This document shows positions 8,407-17,794 of a stretch of DNA of 64,000 bases, in pieces. The stretch comes from Streptomyces sp. F001 (GTDB lineage: Bacteria; Actinomycetota; Actinomycetes; Streptomycetales; Streptomycetaceae). Within the stretch, counting starts at the first letter, position 1. Each line of letters starts with the position of its first letter. The position numbers and the translations under genes were made by a program. The notes beneath the pieces were generated by a model, which worked only from the letters and a program-made list of their open reading frames with translations, searched no databases and was not told the origin of the DNA. The stretch lies in assembly GCF_004187715.1 (NCBI RefSeq), contig NZ_QZWF01000003.1:310001-374000 (forward strand), in the 5' to 3' direction.

Positions 8407-9990
8407 TCAAGCCCCCTGTTGCACCCGTGTGCTGACGCTGTGCTGTGCCTGTGAGTGCGACTGCCAGTTCATTTCGGCGACCGGCTGGGGCGCCGACGTC
8501 GGCAGATACACCGTGAACACGGTCCGTCCGGGCACGCTGTCCACGGTCACCGCACCGCCGTGCGCGCTCGCCACCGCCTGCACGATGGCAAGGCCCAGAC
8601 CGGTCGAACCGGTGGCGCGGGAGCGCGCGGAGTCGCCGCGCGCGAACCGTTCGAAGACGTGCGGGAGCAGGTCGGCCGGGATGCCCTGGCCGTTGTCCTC
8701 GACGTCGACGCACATCCAGGGGCCGCGCCGCTGCACGCGCGCGGTGACCGTCGTACCCGGCGGGGTGTGTTTGCGGGCGTTGCCGAGCAGGTTGATGAGC
8801 ACCTGCTGGAGCCGTGCCGCGTCCCCGGAGACCAGGGCCGGTTCGTCGGGCAGGTCGAGACGCCAGTTGTGCTCCATGCCGGCCGCACGGGCGTCGCTGA
8901 TGGTGTCCACGACGAGCGGTACGAGATCGGTCTGCTCGAACTGCAGCGGACGGCCGGCGTCGAGGCGGGCGAGCAGCAGCAGGTCCTCGACGAGGAGGGT
9001 CATCCGGCCGGCCTCGGACTCGATACGGCCGAGCGCGTGCCGGGTGTCGGGACCGACCTGTTCCCTTCCACGTCTGGTGAGTTCGGCGTACCCGCGGATG
9101 GATGCCAGCGGCGTGCGCAGCTCATGACTGGCGTCCGCGACGAACTGCCGTACCCGCGTCTCGCTCTGCTGCCGTGCGTGCAGCGCTCCGTGGACGTGGT
9201 CCAGCATCCGGTTGAGCGCGGCGCCGACCTGGCCGACCTCGGTGTGCGGGTCGGTCTCGGACTCGGGGACGCGCTCGCTGAGGTTGACCTCGCCGGTGTG
9301 CAGGGGGAGTTCGGAGACGCGGGTGGCGGTGGCGGCGACCTTGCGCAGGGGCCGGGTCGCGACACCGACGAGCAGGTACCCGGCGATGACGGCCGCGCCG
9401 AGACCGGCGGCGGTGACGCTGACCTCGACGAGGATCAGGGTGTTGATGGTGCCGTCGACCGTTTCGGTCGGCAGGGCGATGTAGTAGTTGTTGCCGTCGT
9501 TGCCCTGGACGTACTGCACCAGATACTCACCGAGGCCGGGGACCGTCACGGTGTGGTGGCCCGTCGTGGGTACGTCGGCGAACACGGCCCGCTGGGCCGC
9601 GGTCAGCTCGGTGGCCTTCATCCGCTTGAAGCCGTCGGACTCCTGCTCGGCGACCACCGCCCTGGTGATCGCGCCGTTCGCACCGACCTGCACAGCCACG
9701 GTGTCCGGCTGCGTCGGGCCGTTGGTGATGAAGCCGTCGAGCCGGTCCTGGCCCAGGGCGAGCTCCTTGTCCAGTTTTCCGGGCGGGGGCCCCGAGAGCC
9801 GCTTTCCGGCCTCGACGACCTGCCCGTTCAGCTGGTCGTACAGATGGGACCGCAGCGCCAGCGTGGTCACCGTGCCGATCACCGAGCAGACCACGGCGAT
9901 CAGCACCAACGACGCGACGACGAGCCGCGTCCGCAGCGTGCGCGGCTTGCCTGCGCGCTTGCCCGCCCGCGGCCGTCGTCGCCGGCTCAT
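8407..9990 (-). CDS. Membrane sensor histidine kinase
   Basis: 527 aa. TM1 ~23-46, an extracellular sensor of ~130 aa, TM2 ~180-205, HAMP, then HisKA with SHELRTPLASIRGYAEL (phospho-acceptor His near residue 290). The HATPase has an N-box (INLLGNARKHTPPG), G1 DVEDNGQGIP and G2 TGLGLAIV. This is the OmpR-class partner of the response regulator, which overlaps it by ATGA. The glycosyltransferases downstream in the same operon suggest that the system watches or remodels the cell envelope; the signal is unknown. Confidence 0.92.
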   Translation of the reverse strand: MSRRRRPRAGKRAGKPRTLRTRLVVASLVLIAVVCSVIGTVTTLALRSHLYDQLNGQVVEAGKRLSGPPPGKLDKELALGQDRLDGFITNGPTQPDTVAVQVGANGAITRAVVAEQESDGFKRMKATELTAAQRAVFADVPTTGHHTVTVPGLGEYLVQYVQGNDGNNYYIALPTETVDGTINTLILVEVSVTAAGLGAAVIAGYLLVGVATRPLRKVAATATRVSELPLHTGEVNLSERVPESETDPHTEVGQVGAALNRMLDHVHGALHARQQSETRVRQFVADASHELRTPLASIRGYAELTRRGREQVGPDTRHALGRIESEAGRMTLLVEDLLLLARLDAGRPLQFEQTDLVPLVVDTISDARAAGMEHNWRLDLPDEPALVSGDAARLQQVLINLLGNARKHTPPGTTVTARVQRRGPWMCVDVEDNGQGIPADLLPHVFERFARGDSARSRATGSTGLGLAIVQAVASAHGGAVTVDSVPGRTVFTVYLPTSAPQPVAEMNWQSHSQAQHSVSTRVQQGA

Positions 9991-10727
9991 GACGCCGCAG
10001 GCTTGATCAGATAGCCCGCCCCACGCCGGGTGTGGATCATCGGCTCGCGCCCGGCGTCGATCTTCCTGCGCAGGTACGAGATGTACAGCTCGACGACATT
10101 GGCCTGCCCGCCGAAGTCGTACGACCAGACCCGGTCGAGGATCTGCGCCTTGCTCAGCACGCGCCGCGGATTGCGCATGAGGAAGCGCAGCAGCTCGAAC
10201 TCGGTGGCGGTGAGGTGGATGCTCTCACCGGCCCTGGTCACCTCGTGACTGTCCTCGTCGAGGGTGAGGTCACCGACGACGAGCATGGAGTCGGACCGCC
10301 GGTCGGCGGCACCGGACCGGCGTATCAGCCCGCGCAGCCGTGCGACGACCTCCTCGAGGGAGAACGGCTTGGTGACGTAGTCGTCGCCTCCGGCGGTGAG
10401 CCCGGCGATGCGGTCCTCGACGGCGTCCTTGGCAGTCAGGAACAGCACCGGCACGTCCGGCAGCTCCCGCCGAAGCCGCCCGAGAACGGCCAGCCCGTCC
10501 ATGTCGGGCAGCATCATGTCGAGGACGACGGCATCGGGCCGGAACTCACGCGCGGCCTGGACGGCACCCTGGCCGTCCCCCGCGCTCCGGATCTGCCAGC
10601 CCTCGTAACGCAGGGCCATGGACAGCAGCTCGGTGATCGACAGCTCGTCGTCCACAACAAGCACCCGGACGGGGCTCCCGTCCGGCCTCAGCAGTTCGGT
10701 GCGCCCTTGGGGCGAGGTCGTGGTCAT
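9987..10727 (-). CDS. OmpR/PhoB-family response regulator
   Basis: 246 aa from the ATG at 10727 (MTTTSPQGRT); an alternative ATG in frame at 10739 adds four residues. Neither has a strong ribosome site. The receiver domain has VLVVDDE, phospho-acceptor Asp70 (VVLDMMLPD) and the conserved Lys in VTKPFS. The winged-helix effector has HLTATEFELLRFLMRNPRRV and LRRKID...RRGAGYLIKP. It is first gene of the RR-HK-GT2-GT39 operon. A short hairpin (GCGCTC/GAGCGC) just upstream may be part of its promoter region. Confidence 0.92.
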   Translation of the reverse strand: MTTTSPQGRTELLRPDGSPVRVLVVDDELSITELLSMALRYEGWQIRSAGDGQGAVQAAREFRPDAVVLDMMLPDMDGLAVLGRLRRELPDVPVLFLTAKDAVEDRIAGLTAGGDDYVTKPFSLEEVVARLRGLIRRSGAADRRSDSMLVVGDLTLDEDSHEVTRAGESIHLTATEFELLRFLMRNPRRVLSKAQILDRVWSYDFGGQANVVELYISYLRRKIDAGREPMIHTRRGAGYLIKPAAS

Positions 10728-10938
10728 GATGGACACCATGAAGGCGCGCTCTGAGAGCGCCCTTTCGACAACCTGTGATTTCCCTGAGAAACACACAGGC
10801 GCCTCTCAGGAGGCTCCTGGGAACGCCGAGGCGGGGCGCGGGAGGGACCGCGGAGACCGCTTGCGAGCGGATCACCACAGGCCATCACGGCCCACCTGCG
10901 CCATCACAGTACGTCTGCGCCATCACAGTCCGCCCGCA

Positions 10939-11830
10939 TCAGAACAACCCGTCCTGCACCCCGCCCCCGCCCCCTCCCTTGAGCTCCCGCACCGGCACGG
11001 ACGTCTCCCCGCCCGCGCCCCCGCCACCGACCGGAACCAGCTCCCACCCGGTCATCAGCCGCGTGTCCAGAACGACGACGCCCCTCCCTCCGGTCGCCAG
11101 ATGCAGATCAGGCCCGCGGCAGCCACCAGCTCCCCACTCACCACCCCACCGGCGACGAGCTCGCTCACCTCCCCGACCGCGCGCGGCGCCCCCTCCAGCC
11201 CGAACGCCCGCACATGATCCACCGCTCGGAACGGCTCCCGCGCCAGCGACTCCGGCCACCCACCGAGCGCCACCGCCCGCCCGTGCAACTCTTCGATCTC
11301 CGCCGCCCGTTCTGCCTCCGTCCCCGGCAACACGGCCCGTACCGCCCGCTTCTCGGCGTACGGAATCCGGTCCGGCACCCGCAGCGCGGCGCGCAACAGC
11401 TCCTCGGCCCGCCGCGCCGCCATCAACGGCCCGGCACCGAGCCAGCTGAAACAGACCGCCCCCTGCTCCAGCAACCGGGCCGACCCCCGCTCGACAGCAG
11501 TGATCCCCACCTTCACCATCCCCGGCCCGAACCACGCGAGGTACACGTGATACGGCCGCGGATCGTCGGGAACCGCATCGGCCGCCACGGAGTGCGCCCG
11601 ATCCAACCGCGCACACTCCTCGCACCGCGCCCCCGTACTGCGCCCCGGCACGCCGGCCTCCCCGGACACGCATGCCCCCGCGCACCCACACACGTCCGCA
11701 CACCCCCCTCCACGACCCCGAAGGCCACCCGTTTCCCCCAGGCCAGCGCGCTTGCGCGCCCCCCGCTCCACACCAACTCGGGCCCACCGGCCGCCCACCG
11801 CAGCCCCGAGCACCGCCACATCTGTGCCAT
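10939..11830 (-). pseudogene. DUF2797-domain protein split over three frames
   Basis: The family sequence can be followed only by changing frame twice. MAQMWRCSGLRWAAGGPEL to GARGHACP is in one frame (start 11830). GVPGRSTGARCEECARLDRA through YHVYLAWFGPGMVKVG to GELVAAAG is in a second (shift near 11,660). DLHLATGGRGVVVLDTRLM to the stop at 10939 is in a third (shift near 11,115). Both shifts fit loss of one base in a G/C run. The cysteines of CPG...CEEC and the DUF2797 core are present. Function is unknown in the family. This is either a decayed gene or one hit by sequencing indels; nearby genes show the same problem. Confidence 0.8.
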
Positions 11831-12000
11831 TGCCTCCGAGCGTAGGGGCAGCCACTGACAATGCCCCTGTTACGCCTCTGACCAGCCAAGTAACCGCTTT
11901 GCCAGCTCTTTACAACCTGCCCGCCGCCGCCTCGTCTCTCCGCTCGATCCGTCACTCACCCCGCCGCATCCCGGGCGGCCCGACGATTGAGAGCGATTCA

Positions 12001-12416
12001 ATGCGCCGAACTGTCCTCAGCGCCATGGCACTTGCGTGCACCGCGGTACTGGCGAGCACCGCACCCGCGTTCGCCGACGGGCCGTCCCCGGCCCCCACAG
12101 CCCACCCGACCACCACCGCCGCCCCGACCACCACCGCCGCCCCGGCCCCACCGCCGAACCGACCCGCCCCCGACCACCACCGACCCGACCCCCACCGCCG
12201 AACCGACCCGCCCCCCCGGCCACCACGCCCCACCCGGCGCCGGCCGAGAGCCAGGTCTCCGTCGTACCGAGCGGCGCGCCCGACACCGGAGTGACGGCGG
12301 CCTCCAAGCGGTCCGGGACCGATGGCGGGGTGATCAGCGGCGCCGCTGCCGCGGTGCTCGGCGTCGGCGGCGCCGCGTTCTTCGTCGTACGTCGCCGCCG
12401 GGCGACCGGAGCATGA
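12001..12416 (+). pseudogene. Secreted, C-terminally anchored Pro/Thr-rich protein (frame broken)
   Basis: The start at 12001 gives a Sec signal peptide (MRRTVLSAMALACTAVLAS, cleavage after AFA) and a Thr/Pro/Ala stalk. The end, in another frame, gives a sortase-substrate-like tail: VPSGAPDTG, a hydrophobic stretch (GGVISGAAAAVLGVGGAAFF) and VRRRRATGA. The frames must switch within the proline-coding repeats between ~12,110 and 12,230, where alignment is ambiguous. The tail motif P-x-T-G resembles an LPxTG variant, and the sortase gene overlaps its stop by ATGA, so this is likely the sortase substrate. An indel in the repeat, real or from sequencing, explains the break. Confidence 0.7.
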
Positions 12417-13006
12417 CCCCGCTCTCCAGGCGCGCGTTCGCCACCGCCGCGACGGCCTCGCTGCTCATGGGCTGCAGCGGCCGGGCCACGACCGCAAGCC
12501 CCCGGAGCCCGCAGCAGCAGCCCACCGTGAAGCCGGCGCAGGCGCTGGGGCGTTCGGCCCCGGTCAGGCTGCGGATCCCGGCCATCGGCGTCGACACCCC
12601 GGTCATGCAGCTGGGGTTGGCGCCGGACGGCAGTGTGCAGGTGCCGCCCATCACGGCGGACGACCGGGCGGGCTGGTACCGGCACTCGCCGACACCGGGT
12701 CAGGTCGGCCCGTCGGTCATCCTCGGCCATGTCACGGTCGGCCCCTACGGGGACGGGGTCTTCCGTCACCTCGCACGCCTGCACCGGGGCGACCGGATCG
12801 TCGCGCGGCTGGAGAACGGCACGGCGGCGGTGTTCACCATCAGCACCGTACGGATGGTGGCCAAGTCGGACTTCCCGGCCGACGACGTCTACGGGAACGT
12901 AAACCGTCCGGAACTACGTCTGATCACGTGCGGCGGCCCCCGTACCGGCGACGAGTACCGCGACAACGTGATCGCCTTCGCCACGCTGAGTGCCACGACT
13001 TCCTGA
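12413..13006 (+). CDS. Class E/F sortase
   Basis: 197 aa. A lipoprotein-type or Tat-like N-terminus (RRAFATAATASLLMGCS) precedes the sortase barrel (VRLRIPAIGVDTPVMQLG). Catalytic His106 is in VILGHV and Cys173 in LRLITCGG; Arg183 in DEYRDN is the probable third residue. Sortases cleave a C-terminal sorting signal and attach or release the protein at the cell wall. The gene overlaps its presumed substrate upstream by ATGA and is followed by a sigma factor gene. Confidence 0.9.
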   Translation: MTPLSRRAFATAATASLLMGCSGRATTASPRSPQQQPTVKPAQALGRSAPVRLRIPAIGVDTPVMQLGLAPDGSVQVPPITADDRAGWYRHSPTPGQVGPSVILGHVTVGPYGDGVFRHLARLHRGDRIVARLENGTAAVFTISTVRMVAKSDFPADDVYGNVNRPELRLITCGGPRTGDEYRDNVIAFATLSATTS

Positions 13007-13050
13007 GCACGCCTGCCCACAACGACGTGCCCTCACGACCATGGAGAGCG

Positions 13051-13542
13051 TTGAAACGGTCCCGCGACAAGGCAGCGTCCGAGCTGTTCGCCGCCCTCTA
13101 CCCGCGTCTCGCCGGCTGGTGCCGCCGTCTCGTCGACGACGACGAGACGGCCCACGAGATCGCCTCGGAGGCGTTCACCCGGCTCTGGGCCCGCTGGACG
13201 TCCGTGGAGGAACCCCGCGGCTTCCTCTACGTCACCGCGGCCAACCTCGTCCGGGACCACTGGCGCAAGCTGGAGCGCGAGCGCAGGGCCATGCGCCGTG
13301 CGACCACGGAAGCCGCCGTCCGCCCCCACCCCGAACAGGCCGACCCCTCCGTACGCCTGCTCGTGCAGTCCCTGCCGGAACGACTCCGCGTCCCGATCCT
13401 CCTCCACTACTACGCTGACATGCCGATCCGGGAGGTGTCCGTGCTGACCGGACGCAAGGAAGGAACCGTCAAGGCCGACCTCCACGCGGCCCGCGAACTG
13501 CTCCGCGCCCACCTGAGGAGAAGCCTTGACCACACGCTTTGA
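13051..13542 (+). CDS. ECF-like sigma-70 family sigma factor
   Basis: 163 aa if it starts at TTG 13051 (LKRSRDKAASELF, with GGAGAG close upstream); a GTG at 13027 would add eight residues. The region-2 helix is LAGWCRRLVDDDETAHEIAS through FTRLWARW, and the region-4 HTH is MPIREVSVLTGRKEGTVKAD. It is short, like SigE/SigM-type ECF factors. The next gene overlaps it by 17 nt and encodes a one-TM protein, the usual place for an anti-sigma factor, though no ZAS zinc motif is visible there. Confidence 0.85.
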   Translation: MKRSRDKAASELFAALYPRLAGWCRRLVDDDETAHEIASEAFTRLWARWTSVEEPRGFLYVTAANLVRDHWRKLERERRAMRRATTEAAVRPHPEQADPSVRLLVQSLPERLRVPILLHYYADMPIREVSVLTGRKEGTVKADLHAARELLRAHLRRSLDHTL

Positions 13543-13971
13543 CGACGGCCCGGAGTTCGACCCCGACGACCCCCTCGCGGTGCTCCTGCGGCCCCCCTCC
13601 GACCATCTCGGCCCACCCCCGGGCCGATACGAGGCGATCCGCCGCGCCGCGACCCGCCGCCGCCTGCTCCGCACCGCCGCCGGGGTCGGCGTGTCCTGCG
13701 CGGTCGCCGCCCTCATCGCACTCCCCCTCACCTGGCGACACCCGAGACACCCCGATCCCCGACGGTCCCTCTCGCGCCCCACCCGCGAGCGGCCTGCGAC
13801 GCCGCCTCCCTCCACTCCCTCGCCGTCCCGCACCCCGTCAACGCGGCCCGAGCCGCCACCCCCCGCCCCACCACAAGCCCTCTGCCCGACGAGCCCGGCA
13901 CCCCGACCAGCCCGGCACTCCCCACTCAGGAACCGTCGGTGACACCGACCGCAGCGCGGGTCGAACCGTGA
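13526..13971 (+). pseudogene. One-TM membrane protein next to sigma factor (possible anti-sigma), frame broken
   Basis: TTG start at 13526 inside the sigma gene's end. Cytoplasmic residues 1-45 (FDDGPEFDPDDPLAVLL), then Arg-rich RRAATRRRLLRTAAG and one TM (VGVSCAVAALIALPL). In that frame the rest is an Arg/Pro-rich shadow ending at 13942. A different frame, entered near 13,735, gives a better actinobacterial sequence (ACDAASLHSLAVPHPVNAAR) ending at 13971. I infer a frameshift. A role as membrane partner of the sigma factor follows only from position. Confidence 0.55.
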
Positions 13972-14011
13972 GCGTGCCGGCCCAGGACCTCCCTGGGCCG
14001 GCACGGCGGAT

Positions 14012-14392
14012 TCAGCACACCCGCATACCCTGGCGGTATCCCGCTCTGAAGCCGTCCCTGAAGCCCCGCCGGTAGTCCCGATAGTCCTGGTACCGATCCG
14101 GAACAGCGGCGGCTCGTCGGTAGTTGTCGTCGTACCGGTCGCGCCAGTCATGCCGGTCGTACCGATGGCAGTCCCGCAGGCCCACGCGGAATCCGAATCG
14201 GAAGCCGTCCCTGAAGCCCCGCCGGTAGTCCCGGTCCCGGTACTGCTCAGGGACGGCGGAGGCTGTACTGACCTGAGTCTGGCTCGGTGTGGCCGCAGCT
14301 GCTTGCTGAACGCTGACCGGAGTGAGGACGACGGTTGCGGCGATAAGAGCCGAGCTCAGGGCGACGACCCGTCGTCTGTTCGCAGCGGGCAT
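14012..14392 (-). CDS. Small secreted protein with Tyr/Arg/Gly-rich repeats
   Basis: 126 aa. The ATG at 14392 is chosen because GAGGGGG lies 4 nt before it. A Sec signal peptide (MPAANRRRVVALSSALI, Ala-rich cleavage region QQAAAA) is followed by a mature part with two exact copies of DYRRGFRDGFR, about 60 residues apart, and many Arg/Tyr/Asp residues, ending in MRVC. I recognise no family. The repeats, two cysteines and export suggest an extracellular basic polypeptide, perhaps surface-binding. Confidence 0.7.
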   Translation of the reverse strand: MPAANRRRVVALSSALIAATVVLTPVSVQQAAAATPSQTQVSTASAVPEQYRDRDYRRGFRDGFRFGFRVGLRDCHRYDRHDWRDRYDDNYRRAAAVPDRYQDYRDYRRGFRDGFRAGYRQGMRVC

Positions 14393-14629
14393 ACCTACCC
14401 CCTCTTGGGCGGAATTCACATACGGTCAAATCCCACTGTAATCACCCATATGGGGTACGCAACCGGTGCCAGACGGGTGATCCTTGCGTGCCGAGTTGCC
14501 GCGGAACGACGCGTCTGATGGGGACCCGTCCCGGGCTCGCAATGGGACGATGCCTCTGCGGATCCGCGAGCCGGAGGAGACCGCGCCTGTCCGCTGTGGA
14601 GACAACGGCCCGCGACGGGAGCTGACCCG

Positions 14630-14887
14630 ATGAAGCACCGCACCGCCACTGCCCCTACGGCCCTCTTCGCCGCCGCCCTCCTCGCCCTCGTGACCGCCTG
14701 CGGCTACGAGGAGGGACCGCCAGGACGCGTCATCGACAAGGAACGCGCATACACGGGCATGGGAGCCGAGATCAACGAGCTCACCGTACGCACGCCGGAC
14801 GGCGAGGAGGAGACGTTCTTCGTGACCCGCCACGACTACGACACCTGCTATCGCGGCTCTTCCTACCCTGCCTGCACCGAGCGCTGA
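14630..14887 (+). CDS. Small putative lipoprotein
   Basis: 85 aa. The N-terminus has a lipobox (LVTACG, Cys24), so the mature protein is ~62 residues and membrane-anchored. The mature part (GYEEGPPGRVIDKERAY, DTCYRGSSYPACTER) has two further cysteines that could form a disulfide. GGGAGCTGACCCG precedes the ATG. Short lipoproteins of this kind are common in Streptomyces; no function is known to me. Confidence 0.75.
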   Translation: MKHRTATAPTALFAAALLALVTACGYEEGPPGRVIDKERAYTGMGAEINELTVRTPDGEEETFFVTRHDYDTCYRGSSYPACTER

Positions 14888-15194
14888 CCGAACAGCAGGG
14901 ACGGCCAGTCGACTTGCACTGGTGTCATCGCGGATCTCCTACTCCCACCCCGGTGACTGACGGCTCATCACCTGCGAGCATCACCGGCCCCTCTCCCGCT
15001 CCGGTCGGATGACCTTCACGAGAGACGACAACGGAAGCCGACCCCCTGCTGGGCGTGCCGACCCCCTGCTGGGCGTACGGATTGCGGGGCACCCGAGCCG
15101 GCGGGACGCTGGTCATGTGAGCACCGCGGTGTGCGGCGGGCGGATGCCGGGGCTGTGGCGGCCGACCAACCAGTGAGCCGGGTGGGAGATCTCC
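14888..15194. other. Intergenic region with a 20-bp tandem duplication
   Basis: No gene seen. It contains a perfect tandem pair of a 20-nt unit beginning GCCGACCCCC at 15037-15056 and 15057-15076. Confidence 0.6.
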
Positions 15195-16589
15195 ATGAAC
15201 ACCTCAACTCTGGAAACCCTGAGGACCGCGCTGCGCGGCCCGGTCACAGGACCCCAGGACCCCGACTACGACCAGGACCGCAAGGTCTACAACGCGATGA
15301 TCGACAAGCGTCCGGCCGCGATCGCCCACTGCGTCGATGCCGGGGATGTCATGGCCGCCATCAAGGTCATCCGCGACCAGGGCCTGGAACTGGCCGTCCG
15401 TGGCGGAGGGCACAGCGGCCCCGGCCTCTGCCTCGTGGACGACGGTGTCACCGTCGACCTGTCCCCGATGCGGTGGGTACGCGTCGACCCTGCCGCCAGG
15501 ACCGCCCAGGTCGGCGGCGGCACCCAGCTCGGCGACCTCGATCACGCCACCCACGCCTTCGGGCTCGCGACACCCTCGGGCATCATCTCCATGACGGGCG
15601 TCGGGGGCCTGACACTGGGCGGCGGCCACGGCTACCTCACACGCAAGTACGGCCTGACGGTGGACAATCTGCTCGCAGCCGACGTCGTACTGGCCGACGG
15701 CAGCTTCGTCACCGCGAGCGAGACCGAACACCCGGACCTGTTCTGGGCCCTGCGCGGTGGCGGCGGCAACTTCGGGGTCGTGACCTCGTTCACGTACCGC
15801 CTCCACCCGGTGGACACGATCGGGTTCGGAATCACCGTGTGGCCGGTCGACCGGGCCCCTGAGGTGCTGACGTGGTACCGCGACTTCCTTCCGCAGGCAC
15901 CGGAGGACGTCTACGGCTTCCTGACGATCTTCACCATCCCGCCGGCCCCGCCGTTCCCGGAGGAGATCCACGGCCTGAAGGTGTGCGGCGTCGTGTGGTG
16001 TCACACCGGTGACCTGAGCCGCTTCGAAGAGGCGCTCACGCCGGCGCACGAGCCGGGACCGCCTGCCTTCCACTTCACGTCACCGGTGCCGTACCCCGCG
16101 CTGCAGAGCACTCTCGACGAACTGATCCCCACCGGATACCAGTGGTACTGGCGCGGCGACTTCTTCGACAGCATCCCGGACGCCGCCGTCGACGTACACC
16201 TCAAACACGGCGAGAACCTCCCCACCCCGCTGTCGCTGATGCACCTGTACCCCGTCGACGGCGCCGCCCACCGAGTGGGCCCCGACGACACCGCATGGGG
16301 CTACCGGGACGCCGTCTGGTCCGGCGTCTTCGCCGGTGTCGACCCCGATCCGGCCAACGCCGAGACCATCAGGCGGTGGTGTGTCGACTACTGGGAGGAG
16401 ATGCACCCGTACTCCATGGGCGGCTCGTACGTGAACTTCCTCGGCGAGGGCGAGGCCCCGGGCCGGGTCCGTGCCACATACCGCAACCACTACGACCGCC
16501 TCGCCCAGGTCAAGCGCACATACGACCCGGACAACATCTTCCACGCCAACCAGAACATCACCCCGGCCGCACAACCGGAATCCGCTTGA
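15195..16589 (+). CDS. FAD-binding oxidoreductase, berberine-bridge-enzyme-like
   Basis: 464 aa. An FAD_binding_4 (PCMH-type) domain with the His flavinylation motif AVRGGGHSGPG near residue 70 and GLTLGGGHGYLTRKYG near 140, and a C-terminal BBE signature (YVNFLGEGEAPGRVRATY, then RTYDPDNIFHANQNI). The second, Cys, flavin link of bicovalent members is replaced here (GGGHGYL). Such enzymes oxidise sugars or small natural products using O2; the substrate is unknown. GGGAGA precedes the ATG. No signal peptide is evident, and no partner genes are adjacent. Confidence 0.9.
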   Translation: MNTSTLETLRTALRGPVTGPQDPDYDQDRKVYNAMIDKRPAAIAHCVDAGDVMAAIKVIRDQGLELAVRGGGHSGPGLCLVDDGVTVDLSPMRWVRVDPAARTAQVGGGTQLGDLDHATHAFGLATPSGIISMTGVGGLTLGGGHGYLTRKYGLTVDNLLAADVVLADGSFVTASETEHPDLFWALRGGGGNFGVVTSFTYRLHPVDTIGFGITVWPVDRAPEVLTWYRDFLPQAPEDVYGFLTIFTIPPAPPFPEEIHGLKVCGVVWCHTGDLSRFEEALTPAHEPGPPAFHFTSPVPYPALQSTLDELIPTGYQWYWRGDFFDSIPDAAVDVHLKHGENLPTPLSLMHLYPVDGAAHRVGPDDTAWGYRDAVWSGVFAGVDPDPANAETIRRWCVDYWEEMHPYSMGGSYVNFLGEGEAPGRVRATYRNHYDRLAQVKRTYDPDNIFHANQNITPAAQPESA

Positions 16590-16738
16590 AGCACCGCCGC
16601 CATGCGGCCTTGCCTCGGTGGCGTCAGTGAACGCGTACCGGCCAGGGCCTGTCCGGCGGCAGCGGAACGGTTTGGTGTCTGCCGGCGTCGTCCCTCTCCA
16701 GGGGCACGGTGGCCGTGTCCCCGGAGAGGGGTGACCGG

Positions 16739-17470
16739 GTGCATACGGGCGAGTTCGCCAAGTGGACACAGCGGTTCGAGGACGAGCGGGAGCGCAGGCA
16801 CGCCCGGAGTGACCCGGACTGGGGGCGCGGGGCGACGCTGCATCCGGCGGTGTGGGCCAGTATTCAGCGCTTCCAGGTCGGCGAGGACGGTGACGGCGCG
16901 AACCTGGTCGGCAAAGCGGACCAGGCCGGCGACGCCGACTATGCGCAGGCGGTCCGGCTCTTCGTCGCCGAGGAACAAAACCACGCCCGTCTACTCGCTC
17001 GACTGCTGGCTGCGGGGGGCATACCGCCGTTGACCGGCCACTGGAGCGACACGGTCTTCGTACGGTTGCGGCGTCTCATGGGCCTGCGCATGGAACTGCT
17101 GGTGCTGATGATCGCGGAAGTGGTGGCGCTGCGTTATTACCGGGCCCTGCGCGATGGCGCCCGGGACGAGCTCACCTCGGATGTGGCGGGACGGATTCTG
17201 TCTGACGAGCAGCGCCACGTCCCGTTCCACTGCGAGCGGCTGCATGCTTCCCTGGCAGAACTGCCCCGCACAATGCGCCGCCCGGTGATGGCCCTGTGGC
17301 AACTTCTCCTGCTCGCGGTCTCCCTCGTCGTTGCTGCTGACCACGGCCCGGCGTTGCGCCGGCTCGACCTCGGGCGCCTTCGTTTTGTGCTCGATGTCAT
17401 GGCATCGTCCGACGCGGTGGTCTCCGCGGTGCTGGTGCCCCACCCCGATGCATGGTCGAGCGTGGGTTGA
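16739..17470 (+). CDS. Ferritin-like domain protein
   Basis: 243 aa from GTG 16739, which has GGAGAGGGG 8 nt upstream; the frame is open 10 codons farther to an ATG. A helical bundle carries di-iron-type ligands: FVAEEQNHARLL and ILSDEQRHVPFH (E..H pairs), with a long hydrophobic helix (LMGLRMELLVLMIAEVVALRYY). This resembles the ferritin-like or diiron proteins common in actinomycetes. Substrate and role are unknown. Confidence 0.75.
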   Translation: MHTGEFAKWTQRFEDERERRHARSDPDWGRGATLHPAVWASIQRFQVGEDGDGANLVGKADQAGDADYAQAVRLFVAEEQNHARLLARLLAAGGIPPLTGHWSDTVFVRLRRLMGLRMELLVLMIAEVVALRYYRALRDGARDELTSDVAGRILSDEQRHVPFHCERLHASLAELPRTMRRPVMALWQLLLLAVSLVVAADHGPALRRLDLGRLRFVLDVMASSDAVVSAVLVPHPDAWSSVG

Positions 17471-17794
17471 CGACCGACAGCCCTGCCTGCCACCTCCTGG
17501 CGGGGCCTCCCCCCTGCAGTTCGGGCGGCCTTCCGCTCTTCAGGCGAGTTGATCGTGCGGAGTTCATCGGCTTCCGGCCCGACAAACGACCAACGTCGAC
17601 GGCCCGTGACATACCGCTGCGTACCGTGGCGTCCGTCTTCGTTGGCCACGTCTACTCACTTGTACGCGCGGGCGGGGCCGCGCCGTACACACAGGCCGGC
17701 CGACCGGCTCAGCAAGGTCATCCGTCTTGGACAACTGCTAGGATCCGCGCACTTGTTCGGGGGGGGTGGGGCCCTCCGCAGGGAGGGGAACCAA
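17471..17794. other. Intergenic region upstream of the FG-GAP gene
   Basis: 324 nt without a convincing gene. Near its end a G-run and a CCCTCC/GGAGGG hairpin lie just before the ribosome site. No clear sigma-70 promoter was recognised. Confidence 0.5.

Noticed and set aside
8393..8713. Longer N-terminus for the GT2-GtrA protein (588 aa)
   Set aside because: The extra part overlaps the kinase gene's HATPase end and looks Arg-rich and non-coding; the ATG at 8392 begins a normal GT2 leader.
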